Notes: generated from the letters alone by a model not told the origin. A DNA stretch of 64,000 nt from Paenibacillus arenilitoris (GCF_014705655.1 NZ_JACXIY010000007.1:120415-184414); one strand, 5' to 3'. Counted from the first letter of the stretch, positions 16,956 to 26,936 are shown. Made by a program: numbers and translations.

Positions 16956-17732
16956 ATGAGCGTACTGCGAGCGCAAGGGCTAGGCAAAATATACGGAAAT
17001 AAGGGGAGCGTCGTCTACAAAGCGCTGGAAGACATCGATCTGCAGGTGGAGGCAGGCGAATTCGTCGGCGTTATGGGGCCTTCGGGCAGCGGCAAAACGA
17101 CGCTTCTGAATTTGCTGTCGACGATCGATCGGCCGACATCCGGCCATCTCGAAATTAACGGGGTCAACCCCGGCAAGCTGACGGACAAGAAGCTGGCGCT
17201 GTTCCGGCGCAGGGAGCTTGGCTTCGTATTCCAGGACTTTAATCTGCTCGACACGCTGTCGATCAAGGAAAATATTATTTTGCCGCTCGTGCTGGAAGGG
17301 ATGGCGCCTAGGAAGATCGAGGAGAAGCTGCGGCCGATCGCCGAGTTTCTGCAAATTGCCGCGATTCTGAACAAACGGACGTACGAGGTATCCGGGGGCC
17401 AGAAACAGCGTGCCGCGATCGCGAGGGCGATTATCCACCAGCCTTCGCTCGTTCTCGCCGACGAGCTGACCGGCAACCTCGATTCGAAGGCGGCGAAGGA
17501 CGTCATGGATGCTCTGAAGGAGATGAACGAGAAGTGGGGGGCGACGGTGCTGATGGTTACGCATGACCCGTTCTCGGCCAGCTACTGCCAGCGCATCGTG
17601 TTCATCAAGGACGGAAAGTTTTTCTCGGAAATCAGGCGCGGCTCGAACCGGCAAGCCTTCTTCCAACAAATACTGGATGCGCTAAGCGTGCTGGGGGGTA
17701 ATTTCGATGACGTTCCGTTCGCTCGCGCTTAG
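16956..17732 (+). CDS. ABC transporter ATP-binding protein, BceA type
   Basis: This 258-residue ABC ATPase has Walker A GPSGSGKT at 41-48, Q-loop FVFQDFNLLDTLS near 92, signature VSGGQKQRAAIARAI near 145 and Walker B LVLADELTGNLDS near 168. It resembles BceA/YtsC, which powers removal of cell-wall-targeting peptides such as bacitracin from their lipid targets. The start at 16956 follows GGGGAGG; an upstream ATG in frame overlaps that site. The permease gene begins 26 bp before its stop, in another frame. Expression is likely induced through the BceR-type box upstream. Confidence 0.92.
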   Translation: MSVLRAQGLGKIYGNKGSVVYKALEDIDLQVEAGEFVGVMGPSGSGKTTLLNLLSTIDRPTSGHLEINGVNPGKLTDKKLALFRRRELGFVFQDFNLLDTLSIKENIILPLVLEGMAPRKIEEKLRPIAEFLQIAAILNKRTYEVSGGQKQRAAIARAIIHQPSLVLADELTGNLDSKAAKDVMDALKEMNEKWGATVLMVTHDPFSASYCQRIVFIKDGKFFSEIRRGSNRQAFFQQILDALSVLGGNFDDVPFARA

Positions 17733-19653
17733 CAATATCCGCGGAAGCTGGCGTTCCTACAGCGCCTTCTTCCTCAGCAGCGTGTTCTCGGTCATGATTT
17801 TCTACATTTACGCGGCGTTTCTCGAGCATCCCGACGTGCTGAGCGGCCATATCGTAGCCGCATCGAAGGTGCGCCAGGGCATGGTGTTCTGCGAATATAT
17901 CATCGTCATCTTCTCGTTTCTGTTCGTGCTCTACTCCAATTCGGCTTTTCTGAAGACGAGGCAGCAGGAGTTCGGCCTGTTCTCGCTCTTCGGCATGACG
18001 AAGGCGCAGCTCCGTAAGCTCGTTATATATGAAAACGCGGCGATCGCGCTGCTCGCGATCCTCGTCGGCATCGGGCTCGGCATGCTGTTCAGCAAGCTGT
18101 TCTTCATGGCGCTCGGCGTCCTGCTCGGCATGGAGGAGACGATCGCGTTCGCGGCTCCGCTCAAAGCGATCGTCATGACGGGAGGCGGCTTCTTCGCCTT
18201 GTTCATGCTTATTTCGGTCTGGACGGCGCTAAGGATCGGCCGCTCGGAAATCGTCGATCTGCTGGGGGCGGCGCGGAGGCCAAAGGGGCAGCTGGCCTTC
18301 TCGCCATGGCTGGTCGCGTTATCGGTCGCCTGCCTGGCGGCGGCTTACGGGATGGCGTTCGTCATGAACGCCGGCACGTTCGTCCTGCTGGCGCTGCCGA
18401 TCCTGATTACGGTCGTGATCGGCACCTACTTCCTGTTCACGCAGCTCAGCATCCTGCTGCTCCGGTTCATTCAGAAGCGGGCGGCCCTTTATTACAAGCG
18501 GACGAATATGATCGTCTATGCTCAGCTTGGCTACAAAATCAAAGACAATGCCCGCATTTTGTTTACCGTCTCGATTCTGAGCGCGGTCATCATGACGGCT
18601 CTCGGTACCGTCTATATATTCCAGCTGAGCGGAAAGGAAGGCATCCTGCAGAATTCTCCCTTCACGCTGGCGTATTTGGAGAAGGGCGCGAACGCGCATG
18701 AAGTCATCGATCCGGACAAGCTGAAGAGCATCGTTAAGAAAGACGGCTTCGAGATCGACAAGGAAGTGAAGGCGACCGGCATCCAGTTGGATAAGTTCTC
18801 CATCCAGGAAACCGGCGGCCGTCTGCGGGAATACAAGGAAGTAAGCTCGATCGTGATATCGGCGACGGATTACAACAAGCTTGCCGAAGCGACCGGCCAG
18901 CCGTCGATTCAGCCCGAGTCGGGCAAGCTGACGCTCGTTCAGCAGGTTTCGGGCGGCAGGGGCATCGGGGCGGGCGTCGTGAAAGGCGACGTGAACGGCG
19001 AAGGGCGCGAGTTCCCGCTAACGGGTACGGTGAACGCGAAGGTGATGAATTGGATCGGCAGCTATTATTTGTTGTTCGTCGCGGATGATTTCAGCTACGT
19101 GCAGCTGTCTTCGTCCGTTCCCGAGGAGAAGCGGCTGGCCTTGTACGGCTATGAGCTGGACGATTGGGAGAAGGCAGCCGGCACGGCGGCGAAATTGCGC
19201 GAGCTCGTGCCGCCGGCGCAGCGGGAACAGATCCATTTCGACCGTCCGGATCATTACGGGGAGTTGATGGAGACGGTATCGCTCACGCTGTTCATCGGCA
19301 TGTTCATCAGTCTGCTGTTCTTCATCGCCTCGGGCAGCATGATCTATTTCAAGCTGTTCACGGAGCTGCAGGAGGATCAGGCGCAGTTCCGGGCGCTGAC
19401 CCGGATCGGCATGACGAAGGGCGAAATTCGCCGCATCGTCTTCACGCAGGTCGGCATCGTGTTTTTCGTCCCGGTCGTCGTCGGCATCGCTCACGCCCTG
19501 TTTGCGATGAAGGCGCTGGACAACTTGCTCGAATCGTCCAATTGGATCTATTCCTTCGTCGTGATCGGCATTTTCATCGCGATGCAGACGCTGTATTTCC
19601 TCGTGGCGAGCAGAAGCTACTTGAACAGCATGCTTCGCGGGGCGACCGCTTAA
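17707..19653 (+). CDS. Ten-TM ABC permease, BceB/FtsX family
   Basis: This 648-residue permease has the BceB layout: one N-terminal helix (residues 15-40), FtsX domains with helices near 55-75, 110-140, 150-175, 195-215, 220-250 and 285-310, a large ~210-residue outside domain (about 315-525), and four C-terminal helices. The big external domain is where the peptide-target complex is recognised, and the permease also signals to the BceS-type kinase. Overlap with the ATPase gene (26 bp) shows tight co-expression. Peptide specificity cannot be read from sequence alone because the external domain diverges strongly. Confidence 0.9.
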   Translation: MTFRSLALSNIRGSWRSYSAFFLSSVFSVMIFYIYAAFLEHPDVLSGHIVAASKVRQGMVFCEYIIVIFSFLFVLYSNSAFLKTRQQEFGLFSLFGMTKAQLRKLVIYENAAIALLAILVGIGLGMLFSKLFFMALGVLLGMEETIAFAAPLKAIVMTGGGFFALFMLISVWTALRIGRSEIVDLLGAARRPKGQLAFSPWLVALSVACLAAAYGMAFVMNAGTFVLLALPILITVVIGTYFLFTQLSILLLRFIQKRAALYYKRTNMIVYAQLGYKIKDNARILFTVSILSAVIMTALGTVYIFQLSGKEGILQNSPFTLAYLEKGANAHEVIDPDKLKSIVKKDGFEIDKEVKATGIQLDKFSIQETGGRLREYKEVSSIVISATDYNKLAEATGQPSIQPESGKLTLVQQVSGGRGIGAGVVKGDVNGEGREFPLTGTVNAKVMNWIGSYYLLFVADDFSYVQLSSSVPEEKRLALYGYELDDWEKAAGTAAKLRELVPPAQREQIHFDRPDHYGELMETVSLTLFIGMFISLLFFIASGSMIYFKLFTELQEDQAQFRALTRIGMTKGEIRRIVFTQVGIVFFVPVVVGIAHALFAMKALDNLLESSNWIYSFVVIGIFIAMQTLYFLVASRSYLNSMLRGATA

Positions 19654-19670
19654 CCGAATACGGGGTTTTG

Positions 19671-19704
19671 ACCGCAATGCGCTTGCCGCTTTGCGGTTTT
19701 TTCT
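19671..19704 (+). terminator. Terminator after the Bce-type permease gene
   Basis: ACCGCAA (19671-19677) pairs with TTGCGGT (19691-19697), followed by T residues. Confidence 0.65.
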
Positions 19705-19786
19705 TTCCCTGCCGCCGAACGCCCGGCATAATATCGGCAAATCTGTCCACATTAATAGGGAATATCGGGAAGCGGCGGGGTGGACG

Positions 19787-21274
19787 ATGAACATATTTCG
19801 GCGAATGAATCGTGCGGGGAATAAGAAGCCCGAACCGGAGATGCGGCCCGCGGCTCCCGAGGAACAGGACGTAAAGCCTGAACTTTCGCATACGTTGAAC
19901 GAATTTAAAGATTGCGCAGACCTTGTCCATCAATCGCTGCCGGATAAAGGCGTGCATTTTATTTTTATCGGGCATTTGATCGGTCTCGAAGCGTTCGCGC
20001 GGGAAATAACGGTTCCCTTCGAAAATGCTTCGCCGGACGATATCGCTCAAGTACTCGGCCGTTCGCAGTACAGGGAAATCGGCGATTCCAAGACGCTGAT
20101 CAAGGACATTCTCGACGGCTCGGTCGCCATCTTTCATGACGGCCGGGCTTACGCGATCAACCTGTGCAAGCCGGAAACGCGCTCGATCCAGCAATCCGAG
20201 ACGGAGGCGGTCATTAACGGGCCGCATGATTCGTTCAACGAATCGGCGATAACGAACCTGTCCCTGATCCGTCGGAGGGTAAAAAGCGCGCAGCTGAAAA
20301 TCGCGAGACTCGAAGTCGGCGAAGTGACGAAGACCGAGGTTTACGTGCTTTATATCGTCGGCATCGCGAACATGGAGTATGTGAACGAAATGTCGAGACG
20401 GATCCAAAACATCGAAGTCGACGCGGTTCACGACGGCAATATGCTCGTGCAAATCATCGACGATCAGCCGAATTCGGTTTTTCCGTTATTCCCGACGACG
20501 GAGCGCGTCGATTCCGCCGTGTCCAGGCTTACGGCCGGAAGGATTTTGGTTGTCATGGACGGCAGTCCTTCCGTTATTTCGGCGCCGGCTTCCTTTTTCG
20601 AGTTTTTCTCCTCGCCGGACGATTACTATCAGAGATGGATGCTCGGGACCGGATTGCGGATTCTTCGTTTCGCCGCCTTGATCGTTACGATTACCTTTAC
20701 CGCTCTGTACGTCGCGGTAACGACGTTCCATTACGAGATGATTCCGGAGGATTTGCTGCTTACGTTGACGGAATCGAGGAGCAAGGTGCCGTTCCCGCCG
20801 ATTTACGAAGCTTTGCTGATGGAGCTGACCATTGAACTGCTGAGGGAAGCGGGGGCCAGGCTTCCCACCAAGATCGGCCAGACGATCGGCATCGTCGGCG
20901 GTATCGTCATCGGACAAGCGGCCGTGCAGGCGGGACTGACAAGCAACATCCTGATTATCGCGGTCGCGTCCTCGGCAATCGCTTCCTTCGTCATTCCCAG
21001 CTACGTGATGAGCGCCTCCATCCGCCTCATCCGGTTCGGGCTCATCATCATGTCGGGCATGCTCGGCGTTCTCGGATTAATGATGAGCTTGGCGCTCATC
21101 ATCATTCATTTGTCCGGTTTAACGAGCCTGAAGTCGTCCTACTTGACGCCGGTCGCGCCGAATAAACTGTCGGATTGGAAGGACATCTTCGTCCGGGCGC
21201 CGTTCTGGATGCTGAGAACGAGACCAACGCAATCGAAATCGCCGAACAAGGTGAAAAACAAAATGAGAGAGTAG
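19787..21274 (+). CDS. Spore germinant receptor subunit A (GerAA/GerKA family)
   Basis: This 495-residue protein is the A subunit of a nutrient germinant receptor in the spore inner membrane. A soluble N-terminal part (1-270) contains RSIQQSETEAVINGPHDSF and the typical AVHDGNMLVQIIDDQPNSVFP. About five helices follow, with VPFPPIYEALLMELTIELLREAGARLP near 355-380 and IGIVGGIVIGQAAVQAGLTS near 388-407, all hallmarks of GerA spore germination proteins. The ATG at 19787 is preceded by GGGGTGG. It heads a three-gene operon with B and C subunits. Such operons are normally transcribed by sigma-G in the forespore, but I see only imperfect sigma-G-like hexamers upstream. Confidence 0.93.
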   Translation: MNIFRRMNRAGNKKPEPEMRPAAPEEQDVKPELSHTLNEFKDCADLVHQSLPDKGVHFIFIGHLIGLEAFAREITVPFENASPDDIAQVLGRSQYREIGDSKTLIKDILDGSVAIFHDGRAYAINLCKPETRSIQQSETEAVINGPHDSFNESAITNLSLIRRRVKSAQLKIARLEVGEVTKTEVYVLYIVGIANMEYVNEMSRRIQNIEVDAVHDGNMLVQIIDDQPNSVFPLFPTTERVDSAVSRLTAGRILVVMDGSPSVISAPASFFEFFSSPDDYYQRWMLGTGLRILRFAALIVTITFTALYVAVTTFHYEMIPEDLLLTLTESRSKVPFPPIYEALLMELTIELLREAGARLPTKIGQTIGIVGGIVIGQAAVQAGLTSNILIIAVASSAIASFVIPSYVMSASIRLIRFGLIIMSGMLGVLGLMMSLALIIIHLSGLTSLKSSYLTPVAPNKLSDWKDIFVRAPFWMLRTRPTQSKSPNKVKNKMRE

Positions 21275-21283
21275 GGGAGTGAA

Positions 21284-22357
21284 TTGAAGGAGAAGCTGCA
21301 TCATTTTCACGTGGCCATACTGATTTACATGATCCAAAATGGCGTGATCATCATGAGCCTTCCCCGGCTCGTGGCGCAAAACTTCGGCTATAACGGCTGG
21401 ATTGCGTTAATCGGCCTCTCCCTGGTCGCTACCCTCAATATATTTCTCATTTCGCTCGTTCACCGTTTTGGAGGCGGCAGGTCGATATTCAAGCTGTTCG
21501 AGGACGTCCTGCCCCAATTTTTGCTTTATCCGCTGTACGCGTTCCTGACTTGCATATGGGCGCTGACCGGTTGTCTGGTGGCGAAAAATTACGTTTATAT
21601 TTTCCAAATTTTATCCTATAACACGACGAATGCGATCTATTTGATGCTGTTGATCGCTGTCCTTGTTTTTCTGTTCGTCATCAAAGGGATCTACAACCTA
21701 TCGAAAGCGACGACCGCGTTTTTTTGGTTATCCCAATGGATGATTTTGCTGCTTCTGTTTTATTTTAAAGATTTCGAATGGGCGAGAATGACGCCCTTTC
21801 TGTTTGCGGGCGAAACGCATATCCTGGAGGGCGGTTTGAGCGTATTTTCCGCTTTTCTCGGTTACGAGCTTTACTTGCTGCTAATCCCGTACGTGGACAA
21901 TTATAAAAAGACGATGAAGGCGGTTATGATCGGCAATTTATTGACAACCTTCGCCTACGTGGCGATCAGTATCATTTGCTTCGGATTTTACAGCTTCGAG
22001 CAGTTGAAGCATATGGCTTATCCGGTTCTGGATTTGTTGTCTTACATTCAGCTGCCCTTTATCGAACGGATCGAAAGCCTGTTGTTCGGCTTCTTGGTCT
22101 TTACGACGATCATCACGACCGGATTATACATGTGGTCGGCGAAGGAAACGATGCACAGAATCTTGCCGAAGGCGGGAGAGAAGCTGCTCGCTTTCCTCAT
22201 TATCGGCGCGGCGTTGGCGGTTTCCTGGATTCCGGATACGCTATCCAAGGTGCAGCAGTGGCTGCAGTTTTTGTCCTACTCGGAGATTGCCGTCGCGTTC
22301 GTCCTTCCGTTGTTACTGCTGGCCATACTACTTGTTCGCAAAGGAGCAAGACCCTAA
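21284..22357 (+). CDS. Germinant receptor subunit B (GerAB/KB family transporter-like)
   Basis: This 357-residue integral membrane protein has ten predicted helices of the amino-acid/polyamine transporter superfamily, the presumed germinant-binding subunit. Family stretches include QNGVIIMSLPRLVAQNFGYNG near residues 16-37 and ELYLLLIPYVDN near 195-210. It uses a TTG start at 21284 after GGGGAG and lies 9 bp downstream of the A subunit. Its TAA stop shares a base with the C-subunit ATG (TAATG). The germinant, probably an amino acid or nucleoside, cannot be deduced here. Confidence 0.92.
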   Translation: MKEKLHHFHVAILIYMIQNGVIIMSLPRLVAQNFGYNGWIALIGLSLVATLNIFLISLVHRFGGGRSIFKLFEDVLPQFLLYPLYAFLTCIWALTGCLVAKNYVYIFQILSYNTTNAIYLMLLIAVLVFLFVIKGIYNLSKATTAFFWLSQWMILLLLFYFKDFEWARMTPFLFAGETHILEGGLSVFSAFLGYELYLLLIPYVDNYKKTMKAVMIGNLLTTFAYVAISIICFGFYSFEQLKHMAYPVLDLLSYIQLPFIERIESLLFGFLVFTTIITTGLYMWSAKETMHRILPKAGEKLLAFLIIGAALAVSWIPDTLSKVQQWLQFLSYSEIAVAFVLPLLLLAILLVRKGARP

Positions 22358-23475
22358 TGGGAAAAATAAAGCCGCTGGCCGCCGCGGCGCTTATCGCCCT
22401 GCTTGCAGGCTGCGGAGATCAACGCGTATTGGAAAGCCTCGCTTTCGTTAATGCCACGAGCTACGATCTCGTGCAAGACAAGGAGGACGGGGCCAAGGAA
22501 AATCTGCTCATCTGCATCGACGTTCCGAAATCCGACCCGGAAGGCAAGATGAAACGGGAAGTATTAAGCACGGTAGCGAGATCGAAGAAGGATGCCCATC
22601 TCCAATTGGCGAAGCAGACGGAGCTGATGCTGGTCAGCGGCCAGCTGCGAAGCTCCTTATTCGGTTTGTCCATCGCGAGGAGCGGCATCTGGAATTATGT
22701 GCGGGCGCTCGTCCGCGATCCGTCCATATCCCAGAACGTCAAGGTTGCGGTCGTTAACGGGAACGCCGGCGAGCTGCTTGCGAAGCGATACCCCGAGCAT
22801 CCGATGACCGGGCAGTACATCGACCGGCTTCTGGAGAAGGAAGCGGATAAAATGTCCGTTCCGCGCGTGACGGTGTACGATTTTACGAGAGACTTTTACG
22901 ACGACGGCATTGACGCGGTAGCGCCCATTCTGAAGCAAGGGAAGAAGAACATCGAGGTAAACGGCATCGCCCTGTTCGATCAGGATCGTTATATTACCCG
23001 GATCGAGCCCGATCAAATGCCGATATTCGCCCTGCTGCGGCAAAATGTAAAAAACGGCGAGCTTAGTATTGACATAAAGAAGTCAGGGGAAGAAGCCGAA
23101 CAGATCATGATTAATTCGATCGTAAGCCGAAGGAAGGTAAAAGTCAGGCGAGGGGAAAACGGAAATTTCATCGTAAACATTCATTTTAGGGTAATGGGTA
23201 CGTTAAGGGAATATTTAGGGGATCTTGATATGAGCGACGACAGGCATCGCCGGGAATTGGAGAAGCGGGTAACCGCCTCGCTCTTGAAGGATGCGGACGC
23301 GATGGTCGCCATGTTGCGGAAGCATAACGTCGACAGCCTCGGCATCGGCAAAAGAGTGAGAAACAGCATGAGCTACAAGGAATGGAGCAAGACGGATTGG
23401 AATGCGGTCTATCCGAAGCTGGATATTAAAGTAACGGGTGAAATGATCATTAAAGATTTCGGCAAAGTGTATTGA
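22357..23475 (+). CDS. Germinant receptor subunit C lipoprotein (Ger(x)C family)
   Basis: This 372-residue lipoprotein has a signal peptide ending in lipobox LLAGC (Cys18), anchored to the spore inner membrane as the C subunit of the receptor. It has the Ger(x)C arrangement: an N-terminal region with DRLLEKEADKMSVPRVTVYDF near 155-175 and a C-terminal domain with SIVSRRKVKVRRGENGNFIVNI. The ATG at 22357 overlaps the stop of the B gene (TAATG), indicating translational coupling. The open frame extends far upstream but only as a shadow of the B gene. It ends convergent with the MerR gene, 47 bp away. Confidence 0.92.
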   Translation: MGKIKPLAAAALIALLAGCGDQRVLESLAFVNATSYDLVQDKEDGAKENLLICIDVPKSDPEGKMKREVLSTVARSKKDAHLQLAKQTELMLVSGQLRSSLFGLSIARSGIWNYVRALVRDPSISQNVKVAVVNGNAGELLAKRYPEHPMTGQYIDRLLEKEADKMSVPRVTVYDFTRDFYDDGIDAVAPILKQGKKNIEVNGIALFDQDRYITRIEPDQMPIFALLRQNVKNGELSIDIKKSGEEAEQIMINSIVSRRKVKVRRGENGNFIVNIHFRVMGTLREYLGDLDMSDDRHRRELEKRVTASLLKDADAMVAMLRKHNVDSLGIGKRVRNSMSYKEWSKTDWNAVYPKLDIKVTGEMIIKDFGKVY

Positions 23476-23522
23476 ACGATAGAGCAAAGGAAGGACCTCC
23501 TCCGGTGCCAGGTTTCCGATAT

Positions 23523-24239
23523 TTAACGGCGTTGCCCGCCCGCCTCCTGAATGACGGCCAGCAGCTTGTGCAAGCTGGCAGCGCCCTGGAGCTGGTTACG
23601 GTTCATCTGGTTCAAGAAATGGAGCGACTCGCGGGCGGTTTTGATCGCGTTTTCCACGTTGTTGTCGTCGATTTCTTTAATGATCCTCTTAATGATATCC
23701 AGCGACCATACGGCGGCCTTCAGCGTGCGGATAATCAAAATTTGGCGAACGTTCGCGGGGGTAAACGTGCGGTACCCATTCTCCTTGTCGCGTTCGATCG
23801 TCAGCAGTCCCGCCTTCTCCCAGTGGCGGATGGCCGAGGTCGGAATTAGCGTCTGCTCGGATACTTCGCCGATCGTAAACCCGCGTTTTTTGCGGTACGG
23901 CTGAGGCGGGAGCGGTTCCTCCGTCTCCAGCGCGCGAATCGTCCTGTCGGCGATCTGCTTGTCCCGGTACAGCGAGGCTTGCGACTCGCTCATGAGCCAT
24001 AGCGCGTCGTCCACCTCTCCTGCGATCAGCTTCTTCATGACCTTTCCGGTCACCTGCATCCCGAAGCCGGCATTCATCGCCCGGATGCATTCGAAATAGC
24101 CCACGTGCACGTCGGTATATACCCGATAGCCGTTGGCTGCCCTCTCCACGGGGGGGACGATCCCCCATTCCTCGTAATGGCGCAGCGCGGTCGTGCTGAT
24201 CTTAAGCCGGCGCGCGATATCGATCGGACGAATCGTCAT
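23523..24239 (-). CDS. Tandem-HTH MerR-family regulator
   Basis: This 238-residue regulator has two MerR-type winged HTH modules. The first is at residues 3-70 (IDIARRLKISTTALRHYEEWGIVPP) and the second at about 118-185 (TIGEVSEQTLIPTSAIRHWEKAGLL), followed by a helical C-terminus. No cysteine metal-binding loop is seen, so it is of the drug- or stress-sensing kind. The ATG at 24239 is chosen since AGGAGGAG precedes it; the longer frame starts inside the promoter. It is divergent from the UvrA-like ABC gene, sharing a 176-bp region, so it probably regulates that gene. Two HTH modules in one chain could bind the promoter as a single polypeptide. Confidence 0.85.
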   Translation of the reverse strand: MTIRPIDIARRLKISTTALRHYEEWGIVPPVERAANGYRVYTDVHVGYFECIRAMNAGFGMQVTGKVMKKLIAGEVDDALWLMSESQASLYRDKQIADRTIRALETEEPLPPQPYRKKRGFTIGEVSEQTLIPTSAIRHWEKAGLLTIERDKENGYRTFTPANVRQILIIRTLKAAVWSLDIIKRIIKEIDDNNVENAIKTARESLHFLNQMNRNQLQGAASLHKLLAVIQEAGGQRR

Positions 24240-24269
24240 TCGCTTCTCCTCCTCCGTATTCCTAAAAAC

Positions 24270-24298
24270 ATTAAACTCCTCTGTTATGGTTTTGTCAA
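24270..24298 (-). promoter_or_regulatory. Sigma-A promoter for the tandem MerR gene
   Basis: On the minus strand TTGACA (24293-24298), a 17-bp spacer and TTTAAT (24270-24275) lie 31 bp upstream of the start. Confidence 0.7.
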
Positions 24299-24335
24299 TT
24301 CGATCCCGTCTATGAAGAACAAAAGTTTTCAAACC

Positions 24336-24362
24336 TTGGCACTTGCATCAATGTGATATGCT
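24336..24362 (+). promoter_or_regulatory. Candidate promoter for the UvrA-like gene
   Basis: TTGGCA (24336-24341) and TATGCT (24357-24362) are separated by 15 bp, a poor spacing, so the promoter is probably weak without an activator. The divergent MerR protein is the natural candidate. Confidence 0.35.
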
Positions 24363-24415
24363 GGATTTGAAAATTCGAAAATCAAAAACGTCCAAATCGA
24401 TTTTTAGGAGGAAAC

Positions 24416-26936
24416 ATGAACGAAGCCATTGTCATTAAAGGTGCGCGGGAAAACAATTTGAAAAACGTCTCGCTTTCGATTCCGAAGTATAAGCTGGTCG
24501 TGCTGACGGGCCCCTCGGGCTCGGGCAAATCGACGCTCGCGATGGATACGCTGCAGCGGGAATGCCAGCGCCAGTACATGGAATCGATGGGGATGGTCGC
24601 CGATTCGGTCAGCAAGCCGAAGGTCGATTCGATCGCCGGCCTCTCCCCCTCGATCAGCGTCGGCCAGCATGTCACGAACCGCAATCCGCGTTCGACGGTA
24701 GGCACGGTTACCGATATCCATAATTTTTTGCGGTTCGTTTATTCGAGGCTCGGCGAGCGGACATGCCCTTCCTGCAGCGGCCGGGTCGCCCCCGTCTTTC
24801 ATGCGGATTCGGGCGCTGCGGCTTTGGACGAGGAAGAGGATTTCGAGGGGGAGCACGTCCAGTGTCCGCATTGCAGCGCCGAGCTCGAGAAGCTGGGCAT
24901 GGCGCATTTCTCGTTCAACAAGCCGGAAGGGGCATGCGAATCGTGCGGAGGACTAGGGCATGTCGCCAGCTTGAACCTCGATGCCGTATTCCGACAGGAG
25001 CTCAGCTTCAAGGAAGGCTGCGTAACTTTCCTGTACGACAGCATCATCGAATACTATTCGTACACGCTGGCGGCGGCGGCCAAGCACTACGGGCTTGAAT
25101 TCGACCCAGACATGCCGCTGATGCAATATTCGCCGGCGATGAAGGATCTGCTCTACTACGGCGTCGAAAGCGAAGCGTTCATGAAGCACGATCCGGACAA
25201 GAAACCGCCGAAGACGGTGTCGGCGGGCAAATTCGAAGGCATCGTTACCGGCATGTGGCGCAGGTACAAGGAAAAGGACGGGGAGCAGACCGGCATGGAG
25301 AAGGAAGGCGATTACTTCCGCCAGCAGACATGCGGCAGCTGCGGCGGCGCCCGGTTCAAACAGGAAATTCGCCGGATAACCGTCTCGGGCGCTTCGATCT
25401 CGGACGTGTCGGCATGGCAGCTCGAAGACGTGCTCGCCTGGACGGACGGGCTGAAGGATGCCGTTCCTGCCGAGGGGCAGCACCTGCTCGAGCCGGTTTT
25501 GGTCGAAATGCCGGAGCGGGTCAAGCGGATCATCAACGTCGGGCTTGGCTACTTGTCCCTGGACCGCCAGACGGTTACGCTGTCCGGCGGGGAGGCGCAG
25601 CGGCTTCGGCTCGCGCAGTTGCTCGGCTCCGGCCTTACCGGGGTGCTGTATGTTCTCGACGAGCCGACGACGGGGCTCCACCCTCGGGATACGGCCGGGC
25701 TGATCCATGTGCTGCAGCAGCTTCGCGACCTGGGCAATACGGTGCTCGTCATCGAGCACGACGTCGAGGTGATGCGGGCCGCGGATCATATTATCGATAT
25801 CGGTCCGGGAGCGGGTTATTTGGGCGGTACGGTCGTTGGCGAAGGCAGCCTCGAGGAGCTGATGGCGAGCCCTTCTTCGGTGACCGGCGCGTATTTGAGA
25901 GACGAGATCGGCCCGGCGCCGGAAAGAAACAGAAGGAAGGGCAGCGGCGAACGGATTGCGATCCGCAACGCGCATGCCCGCAATTTGAAAAACATTAACG
26001 TGAGCCTTTCCGCTCGGCACGCTCATTTCGGTGACCGGCGTATCCGGTTCCGGCAAGTCGACGCTCCTGTTCGACCTGCTGGCGCAGGCGGGGGAGTCGA
26101 ACCGCGCGCCCGAAGGCTGCGACGGGATTGAAGGCTTCGAGCATGTCGGCAATATGATCACCGTCGACCAATCGCCGCTCGGGCGAATGCAGCGCTCGAA
26201 CGTCGCCACCTATACGGACGTATTTACGCAGCTGCGCAATTTGTTTGCCGGACTGCCGGAGGCGAAGCGGAACAAGCTGACCTCGAAGCATTTTTCCTTC
26301 AATACGCCGGGCGGTCGGTGCGAGGCGTGCCAAGGGCTCGGCGTCATCTCGGTTGACATGAGCTTCCTGCCGGATTTGGAGGTGAAGTGCCCGGCCTGCA
26401 AGGGCAGAAGGTTCAAGGACGAGGTTCTGCGCGTCACCTTCGAAGGCCATTCGATTTCCGACCTGCTGAACATGACCGTTCAAGAGAGCCTGGACGTTTT
26501 CAAAGGGAAAGAGAAGATCGCGGGCATGATCGAGCTGCTGTGCGAGGTCGGTCTCGGTTATTTGCAATGGGGGCAGTCGGTCAAAACATTGTCCGGCGGC
26601 GAAGGGCAGCGGATCAAGCTGGCGAAGGAACTGAGCAAGAAGACGAAGACGCATACGCTCTACTTGCTGGATGAGCCGACGACGGGCCTTCATCCTTCCG
26701 ACGTGCGGCAGCTTCAGGTGCTGCTGGACAAGCTGGTCGACGCGGGCAACACGGTCATTGTCGTCGAGCATTCGCTCGAGCTGATTCGCGAGTCGGATTA
26801 CGTCGTCGATATCGGCCCGCATGGCGGGGAAGCCGGCGGCGAGCTCGTCGCGGAAGGCACGCCCGAGCAGGTCGCGGCGGTAGACCGTTCCTATACGGGG
26901 AAATTTTTGAAAGCGGCGCTTGCCGGCGGCATCTAA
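24416..26936 (+). pseudogene. UvrA-like ABC protein (drug-resistance UvrA2 type), frameshifted
   Basis: Read as one protein of about 839 residues, this is a UvrA paralog without the UvrB-binding insert, the class associated with DNA-intercalating drug resistance. The first half has GPSGSGKST, a CPSC/CPHC zinc pair, a signature VTLSGGEAQRL and Walker B VLYVLDEPTTGLHP. The second half has VTGVSGSGKSTLL, CEACQGLG, TLSGGEGQRIKL and YLLDEPTTGLHPS. The frame breaks at a TTT (26007-26009): one extra T turns SLPLGTLISVTG into out-of-frame codons, with a stop at 26131. Removing one T restores a perfect join just before the second Walker A. Either the gene is broken or the base is an assembly error. 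Upstream is the tandem MerR gene. Confidence 0.85.

Noticed and set aside
19726..19756. Sigma-G promoter before the gerA-type operon
   Set aside because: GCATA and CATTAAT are present but 19 bp apart and the -10 has two mismatches; too weak to list, though sigma-G control is expected for the family.
26001..26015. Programmed +1 frameshift in the UvrA-like gene
   Set aside because: CTT-T resembles the prfB slip site, but there is no in-frame stop or rare codon right after it and no internal Shine-Dalgarno stimulator. A mutation or assembly error is simpler.
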